NCBI RefSeq assembly: GCF_030316885.1
Contig: NZ_JASZYQ010000009.1
Location: 110,994-174,993, forward strand
Direction: 5' to 3'
DNA: 64,000 nucleotides
DNA from: Variovorax jilinensis
Lineage (GTDB): Bacteria; Pseudomonadota; Gammaproteobacteria; Burkholderiales; Burkholderiaceae_C
Shown here: one piece after another, positions 8,331-16,709 of the stretch
Position numbering within the stretch: the stretch's first letter is position 1
Layout of the letters: each line of letters opens with the position of its first letter
The notes under the pieces: model-generated
Told to the model about the DNA's origin: nothing
What the model saw: only the letters and a program-made list of their open reading frames with translations
The model's database searches: none
Position numbers and translations under genes: made by a program

Positions 8331-9617
8331 ATGTCTAGCGACCAACAAGACCCGTCGATCGACCCCACGTCCGAGCGAATCGAGCGCATCGCGCTGGGCC
8401 GCCGCCGGCTGCTGCAAGGAGCCGCTGCCTTGCCGGTCATGGGCCTGAGCGGCCTGGCCTTCGCGCAGCAGTTCCCGACCGCCAAGGTCAATACGACCAA
8501 GCTCGCCGTCACCGACACCGAGGTCACGGTCGGACAGCTGCATTCCAGCACCGGCACGATGGCGATCTCGGAAACCGGCTCGATCCAGGCCGAGCAGCTC
8601 GCGATCGACGAGATCAACGCCATGGGCGGGATCCTGGGCCGCAAGATCAAGGTCATCAAGGAGGATGGCGCGTCCGATTGGCCGACCTTTGCGGAGAAGG
8701 CCAAGAAGCTGCTGGTCAACGACAAGGTCGCGACCGTCTTCGGCTGCTGGACCTCGGCTTCGCGCAAGGCGGTGCTGCCGGTGTTCGAGAAGGAAAACGG
8801 CCTGCTCTACTACCCGACCTTCTACGAAGGCCTGGAGCAGAGCAAGAACGTGTTCTACACCGGCCAGGAAGCCACGCAGCAGATCATCTGGGGCCTGGAC
8901 TGGGGTGCAAAGGAGAAGAAGGCCAAGACCTTCTTCCTGGTGGGCTCCGACTACATCTGGCCACGGACCTCGATGAAGATCGCCCGCAAGCACATCGAGA
9001 ACTTCCAGAAGGGTTCGGTCAAGGGCGAGGAATACTATCCCCTGGGCCACACCAACTTCAACTCGCTGATCAACAAGATCAAGGTCGCCAAGCCCGACTG
9101 CATCTTCGCGGCGGTGGTGGGTGGCTCCAACGTGGCCTTCTACAAGCAGCTCAAGGCCGCAGGCATCACGGGCGACAAGCAGTTCCTGCTGACGCTGGCC
9201 GTGACCGAGGACGAGATGACCGGCGTGGGCGGAGAGAACTTTGCTGGCTTCTATTCGTCGATGAAGTATTTCCAGAGCCTGCCCAACGAGAACAACAAGA
9301 AGTTCGTCGCCGCCTTCAAGGCCAAGTACGGCAAGGACGCGGTGATCGGCGATGTCACGCAGGCCGGCTACCTGGGCCCATGGCTCTGGAAGGCGGCGGT
9401 CGAGAAGGCCGGCAGCTTCGACATCGACAAGGTGGTCGCGGCATCGCCGGGCATCGAACTCAAGAACGCGCCCGAAGGCTACGTGAAGCTCGACGAGAAC
9501 CATCACCTGTGGAGCAAGGCGCGCATCGGGCAGGGGCAGCCGGACGGCACCTTCAAGGTCGTGGCGGAGTCGCCGGACCTCATCAAGCCGGATCCGTTCC
9601 CCAAGGGATATCAATAG
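8331..9617 (+). CDS. urtA: Urea/amide ABC transporter substrate-binding protein (UrtA/FmdD family)
   Basis: A 428-residue periplasmic binding protein of the branched-chain/urea (HAAT) class. The N-terminus has a twin-arginine-like RRRLLQGAAALP followed by a hydrophobic stretch and an AFAQQ cleavage region. The mature part has the UrtA signature: VGQLHSSTGTMAISETGS, then FGCWTSASRKAVLPV and YYPTFYEGLEQS. ATG 8331 has GGAGA ten bases upstream. It heads a plus-strand operon of all five transporter parts followed by formamidase. In Methylophilus the related FmdDEF system imports short-chain amides and urea. No urease is in this window, so amides are the more likely substrate. Confidence 0.92.
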   Translation: MSSDQQDPSIDPTSERIERIALGRRRLLQGAAALPVMGLSGLAFAQQFPTAKVNTTKLAVTDTEVTVGQLHSSTGTMAISETGSIQAEQLAIDEINAMGGILGRKIKVIKEDGASDWPTFAEKAKKLLVNDKVATVFGCWTSASRKAVLPVFEKENGLLYYPTFYEGLEQSKNVFYTGQEATQQIIWGLDWGAKEKKAKTFFLVGSDYIWPRTSMKIARKHIENFQKGSVKGEEYYPLGHTNFNSLINKIKVAKPDCIFAAVVGGSNVAFYKQLKAAGITGDKQFLLTLAVTEDEMTGVGGENFAGFYSSMKYFQSLPNENNKKFVAAFKAKYGKDAVIGDVTQAGYLGPWLWKAAVEKAGSFDIDKVVAASPGIELKNAPEGYVKLDENHHLWSKARIGQGQPDGTFKVVAESPDLIKPDPFPKGYQ

Positions 9618-9746
9618 CCCCCCCGGCTCCGGCGCACTTCGCGTAGCCGGACTTCCCCTCGAGGGGCGATACCTGCGGCCCGGCGAAGCCGGTTCCGCGG
9701 TATCCCCGAAAGGGCTCAGCCCCTTGCTTGCTTTCGGAGCGTTGCC
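9618..9746. repeat. Intergenic hairpin-rich element
   Basis: The gap between the binding-protein and first permease genes contains a perfect CCCCTCGAGGGG palindrome (9655-9666), a CGGCGAAGCCGG-type arm matching an upstream GTAGCCGG, and GGGCTCAGCCCC near 9713-9724. Such structured spacers after binding-protein genes often protect the upstream mRNA or attenuate read-through, giving more binding protein than permease. It looks like a dispersed intergenic repeat, but no second copy is visible in this window. Confidence 0.5.
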
Positions 9747-10661
9747 GTGAATTTCTCGGAAATGATGAACATCGTCCTGATGCAGGGCTTCGCGGGCCTG
9801 AGCCTGTTCGCGGTGCTGCTGCTGATGGGCCTCGGGCTGGCGATCATCTTCGGCCAGATGGGCGTGATCAACATGGCGCATGGCGAATTCATGACCATCG
9901 GCGCCTACACGATCTACATGTCGGCGCAACTCACCGAGCATCTGGCGCCCTCGTTCATGCCCTACTACTTCCTGATCGCGATCGTGCTCGCGTTCTTCCT
10001 GGCCTTCGCTGCGGGCTGGATCGTGGAATGGGTACTGATCCGCCATCTCTACCGGCGTCCGCTCGATACGCTGCTGGCCACCTTCGGCCTCAGCCTCGGC
10101 ATGCAGCAGATGTTCCGCACCTTCATCGGTCCCAAGGAAGTGAGTCCGACGCTGCCCGAATGGCTGATGGGATCCTGGTCGCCTTCGGAAGGACTCGACA
10201 TCCCGATCAATGGGCTCTTCGTCCTGGCGCTGACCGCCGTGGTCACGCTCGGCGTGCTGCTCGCGTTGCATCGCAGCCGCTGGGGCCTGCGCGTTCGCGC
10301 CACCGTCGCCAATCGCGTGATGGCCAACGCCACCGGGATCGACACCCAGCGCACCGACCGCCTGACTTTCGCGATCGGCTGCGGCATTGCGGGCGTGGCC
10401 GGTGCCGCATTCACGACCATCGGCTCGACCGGTCCGACCTCGGGCTCGCTCTACATCGTCGACGCCTTCCTGGTCGTTACCTTTGGCGGCGCCGCCAGTC
10501 TGCTTGGCACCGTGGTCTCGGCCTTCGGCATCGCGCAGACGCAGTCGATTGCCGAGTTCTTCATGACCGGTTCCATGGCCAAGGTGCTGACGCTGTCCAT
10601 CATCGTCCTGATCCTGATGCTGCGCCCGCAGGGCCTGTTCGCTTCCAAGGTCCGCCGCTGA
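9747..10661 (+). CDS. urtB: Urea/amide ABC transporter permease, UrtB/LivH type
   Basis: A 304-residue inner-membrane permease with about eight hydrophobic segments. LGLAIIFGQMGVINMAHGEF near residues 35-50 is the UrtB/LivH signature, and the late stretch VVTFGGAASLLGTVVSA matches the coupling-loop region. The GTG start at 9747 follows GGAG by eight bases; ATG at 9762 is an alternative. It forms the translocation pore together with the next gene. Second gene of the amide transport operon. Confidence 0.92.
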   Translation: MNFSEMMNIVLMQGFAGLSLFAVLLLMGLGLAIIFGQMGVINMAHGEFMTIGAYTIYMSAQLTEHLAPSFMPYYFLIAIVLAFFLAFAAGWIVEWVLIRHLYRRPLDTLLATFGLSLGMQQMFRTFIGPKEVSPTLPEWLMGSWSPSEGLDIPINGLFVLALTAVVTLGVLLALHRSRWGLRVRATVANRVMANATGIDTQRTDRLTFAIGCGIAGVAGAAFTTIGSTGPTSGSLYIVDAFLVVTFGGAASLLGTVVSAFGIAQTQSIAEFFMTGSMAKVLTLSIIVLILMLRPQGLFASKVRR

Positions 10662-10680
10662 TTCCCAGAAAGCCTTCCTC

Positions 10681-11889
10681 ATGAACACGATCAAGTCGCT
10701 CGTCAATCGCTACCAGCTCGCAAGCCTGCTGCTGCTGGTGCTGCTGCTGGCCGTGGTATTGCCGCTCACGCTCGACATCTTCCGCCTCAACCTGGTCGGA
10801 AAGTACCTCACCTATGCCTTCGTCGCCGTGGGCCTCGTGATGGTCTGGGGCTACGGGGGCGTGCTGAGCCTTGGGCAGGGCGTCTTCTTCGGCCTCGGCG
10901 GCTACGCCATGGCGATGTTCCTGAAGCTCGAGGCCTCCGATCCCGAGACCACCAAGATCCAGTCGACGCCCGGCATTCCCGACTTCATGGACTGGAACCA
11001 GATCACGCAGCTGCCGCTCATGTGGCTGCCGTTCAAGAGCCTCACGCTGACGCTGATCCTGGTGGTTGCGGTGCCGATGCTGCTGGCCTGGATCATCAGC
11101 TACGCGATGTTCAAGCGGCGCGTCGGCGGCGTCTATTTCGCGATCATCACGCAGGCCGTGGCCCTGATCGTCACGGTGCTGATCATTGGCCAGCAGGGCT
11201 ACACCGGCGGCGTCAACGGCATGACCGACCTGAAGACCATGCTGGGCTGGGACACGCGCACCGACGGCGCGAAATACATCCTCTACTACGTCTGCGTGGC
11301 GCTGCTGATCGCGAGCATCGTGCTGTGCCGATGGATCCAGACCAGCAAGCTCGGCACGCTGCTTCTCGCGATGCGCGACAAGGAGGACCGCGTGCGCTTC
11401 TCGGGCTACGACGTCTCGAATTTCAAGGTCTTCACCTTCTGCCTCGCAGCCGGCCTCTCGGGCATCGGCGGCGCGCTGTTCTCGCTGCAGGTAGGCTTCA
11501 TGTCGCCGAGCTTCGTGGGCATCGTGCCGTCGATCGAAATGGTGATCTATGCCGCGGTCGGCGGACGCATGAGCCTGGTGGGCGCGGTCTACGGCACGCT
11601 GCTGGTGAACGCCGGCAAGACGCTGTTCTCGGAGAGCTTCCCCGACCTGTGGCTGTTCCTCATGGCCGGCCTCTTCATTGGCGTGACCATGGCTTTTCCG
11701 ATGGGCCTGGCCGGCGTGTGGGAGGACAAGGTCAGACCCTGGTGGCTGCGGCGCCAGGCCGACCGCAAGGCCAATGCGGAACGCCTGGCGGCCGCGCACG
11801 CGGCCTATCCCGAGGCGCCGCCGCTGCCGGAGCCCGCCGCGGCCTACGACGCGCCACTTCCCGACGGCGTCGGCAGCCAGCGCGCCTGA
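10681..11889 (+). CDS. urtC: Urea/amide ABC transporter permease, UrtC/LivM type
   Basis: A 402-residue permease, 19 bases after urtB. GYGGVLSLGQGVFFGLGGYAMAMFL near residues 60-80 is typical of UrtC, as is YTGGVNGMTDL. The EAA-like loop is around FSGYDVSNFKVFTF. After the last membrane helix there is a soluble, Ala/Pro-rich tail of about 50 residues (after WEDKVRPWWLRR), longer than in many homologues and probably disordered. It pairs with UrtB. Confidence 0.92.
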   Translation: MNTIKSLVNRYQLASLLLLVLLLAVVLPLTLDIFRLNLVGKYLTYAFVAVGLVMVWGYGGVLSLGQGVFFGLGGYAMAMFLKLEASDPETTKIQSTPGIPDFMDWNQITQLPLMWLPFKSLTLTLILVVAVPMLLAWIISYAMFKRRVGGVYFAIITQAVALIVTVLIIGQQGYTGGVNGMTDLKTMLGWDTRTDGAKYILYYVCVALLIASIVLCRWIQTSKLGTLLLAMRDKEDRVRFSGYDVSNFKVFTFCLAAGLSGIGGALFSLQVGFMSPSFVGIVPSIEMVIYAAVGGRMSLVGAVYGTLLVNAGKTLFSESFPDLWLFLMAGLFIGVTMAFPMGLAGVWEDKVRPWWLRRQADRKANAERLAAAHAAYPEAPPLPEPAAAYDAPLPDGVGSQRA

Positions 11890-11941
11890 TCTTCCAGCCG
11901 ACTGGCCAGCAACTCAGCGACCGACTCGAAAGCGAACGCCC

Positions 11942-12685
11942 ATGAGCAACACCGACTTCGCCCTCGCGGTGGAAGACCTGACAGTTTCCTTCGACGGCTT
12001 CAAGGCAATCGAGGATCTGACCCTCTACATCGACCGCAACGAACTGCGCGTGATCATCGGCCCCAACGGTGCCGGCAAGACCACGCTGCTCGACCTGATC
12101 TGCGGCAAGACCAAGGCCAGCAGCGGCAGCATCAAGTTCAAGAACACAGAACTCACGAGGATGGCCGAGCACAAGCGTGTGCGGCTGGGCATCGGGCGCA
12201 AGTTCCAGACGCCTTCGATCTACGAGAACCTCAGCGTGTTCCAGAACCTCGAGGTGTCGTATCCCGCGGGGCGCTCGGTTTTCGGTGCGCTGGCCTTCAG
12301 GTGCACCGACGAGGTGAAGGCGCGCGTCCAGGTCGTGGCCGAAGACATCTGGCTGTCGGACAAGCTCGACACCGAGGCAGGTCTTCTCTCGCACGGACAG
12401 AAGCAATGGCTCGAGATCGGCATGCTGCTGATGCAAGAGCCCGAGCTGCTGATGCTCGACGAACCGATTGCAGGCATGAGTGCTCGCGAGCGCGAACTGA
12501 CGGCCGAGCTTCTCAAGCGAATTTGCGTGAACCGCTCGGTGATCGTGATCGAGCACGACATGGATTTCGTCAAGCAGATCGCGCACAAGGTCACTGTCAT
12601 GCACCAGGGAAAGATCCTCGCCGAGGGCTCGATGGATACGGTGCAGAACGACCCCAAGGTGATCGACGTCTACCTCGGCCATTGA
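11942..12685 (+). CDS. urtD: Urea/amide ABC transporter ATP-binding protein UrtD type
   Basis: A 247-residue ATPase. It has Walker A GPNGAGKTT (about residue 37), the signature LSHGQKQWLEIG (GQ in place of GGQ is usual for UrtD), Walker B ELLMLDEP and switch His in VIEHDMDFV. RKFQTPSIYENLSVFQNLE is the UrtD-type Q-loop region. ATG 11942 follows urtC by 52 bases; the longer upstream ORF overlaps urtC and has no ABC sequence. It works with UrtE as a heterodimeric motor. Confidence 0.93.
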   Translation: MSNTDFALAVEDLTVSFDGFKAIEDLTLYIDRNELRVIIGPNGAGKTTLLDLICGKTKASSGSIKFKNTELTRMAEHKRVRLGIGRKFQTPSIYENLSVFQNLEVSYPAGRSVFGALAFRCTDEVKARVQVVAEDIWLSDKLDTEAGLLSHGQKQWLEIGMLLMQEPELLMLDEPIAGMSARERELTAELLKRICVNRSVIVIEHDMDFVKQIAHKVTVMHQGKILAEGSMDTVQNDPKVIDVYLGH

Positions 12686-12698
12686 ACAAGGAATCCGG

Positions 12699-13388
12699 AT
12701 GCTGAACGTCACCGACCTGCACGTCGCCTACGGCCAGAGCGAGGCGCTGCATGGCATCTCGTTCGAGGGGCGCGCCAACGAGACCGTCGCCATCATGGGC
12801 CGCAACGGCATGGGAAAGACCACGCTGTTCAAGAGCCTGATGGGCATTCTTCCGATCAAGAGCGGCCGTGTCGAGGTCGCGGGTCAGGACGTCACGCGCG
12901 ACGAGAGCTTCCGGCGCGTGGCCAAGGGCATTGCCTACGTGCCGCAGGGCCGCATGATCTTCCCGACGCTCACGGTCGAGGAGAACATCCTGACCGGGCT
13001 CGAGAACTCCGTCACGCGCCGCATCCCGGAGGAAATCTACGCGCTGTTTCCGGTGCTGTGGGAGATGAAGCGGCGCAAGGGCGGCAACCTCTCGGGCGGG
13101 CAGCAGCAGCAGCTCGCGATCGCGCGGGCGCTCGTGACCGACCCCAAGGTGCTGTTGCTCGACGAGCCCACCGAGGGCATCCAGCCTTCGATCATCAAGG
13201 ACATCGCCCGCGCGCTCAACGAGATCCGCAAGATGCGCGGCCTCACGATCGTTGTCTCGGAGCAGGTGCTGAGCTTCGCGCTCGACGTCGCCGATCGGCT
13301 GTTCGTGATCGAGGGCGGCCGCCTGGTGCACGAGACCGCGCGCGACAAGACGGACGTCAACCACATCAAGGCCTACCTGTCGGTGTGA
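12699..13388 (+). CDS. urtE: Urea/amide ABC transporter ATP-binding protein UrtE type
   Basis: A 229-residue ATPase, 13 bases after urtD. Walker A GRNGMGKTT, signature LSGGQQQQLAIARAL, Walker B VLLLDEPTEGIQP and the AYVPQGRMIFP Q-loop fit UrtE/LivF. It completes the five-part importer. The next gene, formamidase, starts 52 bases further on the same strand, which supports co-transcription. Confidence 0.93.
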   Translation: MLNVTDLHVAYGQSEALHGISFEGRANETVAIMGRNGMGKTTLFKSLMGILPIKSGRVEVAGQDVTRDESFRRVAKGIAYVPQGRMIFPTLTVEENILTGLENSVTRRIPEEIYALFPVLWEMKRRKGGNLSGGQQQQLAIARALVTDPKVLLLDEPTEGIQPSIIKDIARALNEIRKMRGLTIVVSEQVLSFALDVADRLFVIEGGRLVHETARDKTDVNHIKAYLSV

Positions 13389-13440
13389 TCCGGCCGTCCG
13401 ACCCTATTTCGTTCAACCACAACCCCTGGAGCCACTGCAA

Positions 13441-14664
13441 ATGACAGACACGCTGATCAAGGTCGACCTGACGAAGTCGCCCACCGAGAACGAGTTGATC
13501 CACAACCGCTGGCATCCGGACATTCCGATGGCGTGCTGGGTCAACCCGGGCGACGACTTCATCCTCGAGACCTTCGACTGGACCGGCGGCTTCATCAAGA
13601 ACAACGACAGTGCCGACGACGTGCGCGACATCGACCTGACGACGGTGCACTACCTGTCGGGTCCGGTCGGCGTCAAGGGCGCCGAGCCGGGCGACCTTCT
13701 GGTTGTGGACCTGCTCGACATCGGCGCCAAGCAGGACAGCCTCTGGGGCTTCAACGGCTTCTTCTCGAAGAAGAACGGCGGCGGCTTCCTGACCGAGCAT
13801 TTCCCCGAGGCACAGAAGTCGATCTGGGACTTCAAGGGCATGTTCACGAGCTCGCGCCACATCCCCGGCGTGAACTTCGCGGGCCTGATCCATCCCGGCC
13901 TGATCGGCTGCCTGCCCGACAAGCCGATGCTCGACCTGTGGAACGCGCGCGAACAGCAGCTGATCGACAGCGCGCCCACCGCCGGCCTGGCCAATCCACC
14001 GTCACCAGGCACGGCCCACATGGGCAAGCTGACGGGCGAGGCCAAGGCCAAGGCCGCGGCGGAAGGCGCGCGAACCGTCCCGCCACGCGAACACGGCGGC
14101 AACTGCGACATCAAGGACCTGTCGCGCGGCTCGAAGGTGTACTTCCCGGTCTACGTCGATGGCGCGGGACTGTCGGTGGGCGACCTCCACTTCAGCCAGG
14201 GCGACGGGGAGATCACCTTCTGCGGCGCCATCGAGATGGCAGGCTGGGTGCACATGAAAGTGACGCTCATCAAGGGCGGCATGGCCAAGTACGGCATCAA
14301 GAATCCGATCTTCAAGCCCAGCCCGATCACGCCGCACTACAACGATTACATCATCTTCGAGGGCATCTCGGTCGACGAGGCCGGCAAGCAGTACTACCTC
14401 GACGTCAACGTCGCCTACCGCCAGGCCTGTCTCAATGCCATCGAGTACCTGAAGAAGTTCGGCTACTCGGGCGCCCAGGCCTACTCGATCCTGGGCACCG
14501 CGCCCGTGCAGGGGCACATCAGTGGCGTGGTGGACGTGCCAAACGCCTGCGCCACGCTGTGGCTGCCGACCGGCATCTTCGACTTCGACATCAACCCGAA
14601 TGCGAGCGGACCGACGAAGTTCATCGACGGCAAGGTCGACATGCCGCTCTCGCACGACCTCTGA
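13441..14664 (+). CDS. fmdA: Formamidase / acetamidase FmdA
   Basis: A 407-residue member of the FmdA/AmdA family (EC 3.5.1.49), which hydrolyses formamide and other short amides to the acid and ammonia. The start MTDTLIKVDLTKSPTENELI, the WHPDIPMACWVNPGD stretch, the HGGNCDIKDLSRG metal/active-site region (about residues 219-231) and HFSQGDGEITFCGAIEM are all family hallmarks. Length equals that of typical FmdA. TGGAG lies 11 bases before ATG 13441. Its position behind a Urt-type transporter parallels the fmd cluster of Methylophilus methylotrophus, so imported amides are its likely substrate. Confidence 0.95.
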   Translation: MTDTLIKVDLTKSPTENELIHNRWHPDIPMACWVNPGDDFILETFDWTGGFIKNNDSADDVRDIDLTTVHYLSGPVGVKGAEPGDLLVVDLLDIGAKQDSLWGFNGFFSKKNGGGFLTEHFPEAQKSIWDFKGMFTSSRHIPGVNFAGLIHPGLIGCLPDKPMLDLWNAREQQLIDSAPTAGLANPPSPGTAHMGKLTGEAKAKAAAEGARTVPPREHGGNCDIKDLSRGSKVYFPVYVDGAGLSVGDLHFSQGDGEITFCGAIEMAGWVHMKVTLIKGGMAKYGIKNPIFKPSPITPHYNDYIIFEGISVDEAGKQYYLDVNVAYRQACLNAIEYLKKFGYSGAQAYSILGTAPVQGHISGVVDVPNACATLWLPTGIFDFDINPNASGPTKFIDGKVDMPLSHDL

Positions 14665-14674
14665 GGAGCAGCGC

Positions 14675-15016
14675 ATGCCGACCTACGACTACCAGTGCGC
14701 CGGTTGCGGCGGCTTCGACGCCTTGCGCAGCGTGAGCCGGCGCGACGAACCGGTCGACTGCCCCGACTGCGGCGCGGCCTCGCCGCGCGTCATGTCGGCA
14801 GCGCCACGGCTTGCGCTGATGGCCGACGGCACGCGCCGCGCGATGGCGGTCAATGAGCGCGCGGCGCATGAACCCAAGCGCTCGGGAGACTACGCGCGGC
14901 TCAAGCACCCCTCGGGCTGTGGCTGCTGCAGCGGCGCCCGGCGCGGCGCGACCGTGACGGCCCCGAGCGGCGCCAAGGCCTTTCCGTCCAAGCGGCCGTG
15001 GATGATCAGTCACTGA
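14675..15016 (+). CDS. fmdB: FmdB-family zinc-ribbon protein
   Basis: A 113-residue protein, 10 bases after fmdA. The start MPTYDYQCAGCGGFDAL and a second CPDCG make the CxxC-CxxC zinc ribbon of the FmdB/PutB family. A C-terminal Gly/Cys cluster (SGCGCCSG) could bind another metal. FmdB was proposed as a regulator of fmdA in Methylophilus; the biochemical role is unproven. GAGGAG precedes the ATG. The last bases overlap the end of the convergent gene at 15006. Confidence 0.88.
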   Translation: MPTYDYQCAGCGGFDALRSVSRRDEPVDCPDCGAASPRVMSAAPRLALMADGTRRAMAVNERAAHEPKRSGDYARLKHPSGCGCCSGARRGATVTAPSGAKAFPSKRPWMISH

Positions 15017-15545
15017 GCCGGCGCACGGCGGCTTTCATTGGCAGCGTGATCAGCACGGTGCTGTGCTGGCTGCCGGCGCCGTCGGCCTCGATCCGCAGGC
15101 CGAGATCGCCGTCGCCCGGATCGAGCCGCTCGAGCAGCGCACGTATCTGAATCTGGCACTGCCCATATCCCGCCTCGCGCGGCCCGCAGGGCACGCCAGC
15201 AGCCATCTGCGTCGCGCCCGATGGTCCGGCGCGGGCGTAGGCGAAGACATTGACCTGACGCAACTCGTCGGTGGCAACGAAGCTCAGCGTGACCACGTCG
15301 GTCTCGCGCGGCGTGCCGGCCAGGCTGCGCGGAGAGACGTCGAAGACCACGAAAGGTGCATCGTTCGAAAGGTAGCGGATCTCGGCCGGGTAGCTGCCGA
15401 GCGGTGAGCGACCCGGTGGCAGGTTGGCCGGGACCGGCTTGGCGCGCGCGGACGGCGGTCCCGCCGCAGGCGCGCGCCCCGGCGCGATCGCAAGCGCGAT
15501 TCCCAGCGCGAATCCCACAGTCGATGCCATCGTCCTGATGCGCAT
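15006..15545 (-). CDS. Predicted exported protein of unknown function
   Basis: A 179-residue protein with an N-terminal signal peptide (hydrophobic GFALGIALAIAP, Ala-rich cleavage region near residue 27) and a Pro-rich linker. The rest is beta-rich with a Cys pair (GVPCGPREAGYGQCQI). I do not recognise the family. The start at 15545 lies only 42 bases from the palindrome at 15588-15603, so this gene and amiE share a divergent control region. It ends convergently against fmdB with an 11-base overlap. Its position inside the amide island suggests a related role, perhaps at the cell envelope, but nothing in the sequence shows it. Confidence 0.6.
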   Translation of the reverse strand: MRIRTMASTVGFALGIALAIAPGRAPAAGPPSARAKPVPANLPPGRSPLGSYPAEIRYLSNDAPFVVFDVSPRSLAGTPRETDVVTLSFVATDELRQVNVFAYARAGPSGATQMAAGVPCGPREAGYGQCQIQIRALLERLDPGDGDLGLRIEADGAGSQHSTVLITLPMKAAVRRLSD

Positions 15546-15587
15546 GCCGCTTGTCTCCTGGGCCGGGATTTTGCGCTTCGCATGCGC

Positions 15588-15603
15588 TACGTCAATCAAC
15601 GTA
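15588..15603. promoter_or_regulatory. Palindromic operator TACGTCAATCAACGTA (copy 2)
   Basis: The same arms as the site at 8187-8202, with the central bases in reverse complement; the leading C and trailing TTCG are also conserved. It lies 62 bases before the amiE start and 42 bases before the start of the divergent exported-protein gene. I infer co-regulation of amiE with the transporter/formamidase operon. Confidence 0.72.
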
Positions 15604-15665
15604 TTCGCCAGTGTCGGGACGCTTCGCACAATGACCTGTTCAACCCGAAGACAAGGCAGGCCCAG

Positions 15666-16709
15666 ATGATTCACGGCGATATCTCGAGCAGCAAGGACAC
15701 CGTCGGCGTGGCGGTGGTGAACTACAAGATGCCGCGCCTGCACACGCGGGCCGAGGTGCTCGACAACTGCAGGGCGATCGCCAAGATGGTGGTCGGCATG
15801 AAAGCCGGCTTGCCCGGCATGGATCTGGTGGTGTTCCCCGAATACAGCACCCACGGCATCATGTACGACAGCGCCGAGATGTACGAGAACGCTGCCTCTG
15901 TACCGGGGGCCGAGACCGAGATCTTCGCCGAGGCCTGCCGCAAGGCCAAGGTGTGGGGCGTGTTCTCGCTGACGGGCGAGCGGCACGAGGAGCATCCGGA
16001 GAAGGCGCCGTACAACACGCTGATCCTCATGAACGACCAGGGCGAGATCGTCCAGAAGTACCGCAAGATCATGCCGTGGGTGCCCATCGAGGGCTGGTAC
16101 CCGGGCAACTGCACCTATGTCAGCGATGGCCCCAAGGGCCTGAAGATCAGCCTGATCATCTGCGACGACGGCAATTTTCCCGAGATCTGGCGCGACTGCG
16201 CGATGAAGGGAGCCGAACTCATCATCCGCTGCCAGGGCTACATGTACCCGGCCAAGGAGCAGCAGATCCTGATCAGCAAGGCGATGGCCTTCGCCAACAA
16301 CACCTATGTGGCGGTGGCCAACGCGGCGGGCTTCGACGGCGTCTATTCGTATTTCGGCCACTCGGCGCTGATCGGCTTCGACGGCCGCACGCTGGGGGAA
16401 TGCGGCGAGGAGGAAATGGGCATTCAGTATGCGGCGCTCAGCAAGTCGCTGATCCGGGACTTCCGCAAGAACGGCCAGTCGGAGAACCACCTCTTCAAGC
16501 TGGTGCACCGTGGCTATACCGGCATGATCAACTCGCGCGAGGGCGACAAGGGCGTGGCCGACTGTCCCTACGACTTCTATGCCAAGTGGATAGCCGACCC
16601 GCAGGGCACCCGCGAGATGGTCGAATCCTTCACGCGCAGCACGGTCGGCACGGCCGAGGCGCCGATCGAGGGCATTCCCAACGAAGACACGGCAAACCTG
16701 CACAAGTGA
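15666..16709 (+). CDS. amiE: Aliphatic amidase AmiE
   Basis: A 347-residue nitrilase-superfamily amidase (EC 3.5.1.4) that hydrolyses short aliphatic amides such as acetamide and propionamide. Counting from ATG 15666 puts the catalytic triad at exactly the Pseudomonas aeruginosa positions: Glu59 (VVFPEYS), Lys134 (KYRKIMPW) and Cys166 (LIICDDGN). The start MIHGDISSSKDTVG also matches AmiE, so the earlier in-frame ATG at 15582 is not needed and would overlap the operator. It is the first gene of an operon with a MoxR-type ATPase and a VWA protein. Confidence 0.96.
   Translation: MIHGDISSSKDTVGVAVVNYKMPRLHTRAEVLDNCRAIAKMVVGMKAGLPGMDLVVFPEYSTHGIMYDSAEMYENAASVPGAETEIFAEACRKAKVWGVFSLTGERHEEHPEKAPYNTLILMNDQGEIVQKYRKIMPWVPIEGWYPGNCTYVSDGPKGLKISLIICDDGNFPEIWRDCAMKGAELIIRCQGYMYPAKEQQILISKAMAFANNTYVAVANAAGFDGVYSYFGHSALIGFDGRTLGECGEEEMGIQYAALSKSLIRDFRKNGQSENHLFKLVHRGYTGMINSREGDKGVADCPYDFYAKWIADPQGTREMVESFTRSTVGTAEAPIEGIPNEDTANLHK

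Noticed and set aside
8307..10706. Long minus-strand ORF of 799 codons opposite the binding-protein and urtB genes
   Set aside because: It is antisense to two clear genes, is rich in His, Arg, Gln and Asp as expected for the complement of GC-rich codons, and has no domain.
8331..13388. Calling the transporter strictly urea-specific
   Set aside because: The subunits are UrtABCDE-like, but the operon continues into fmdA and no urease or urea carboxylase is present, so amide import is at least as likely.
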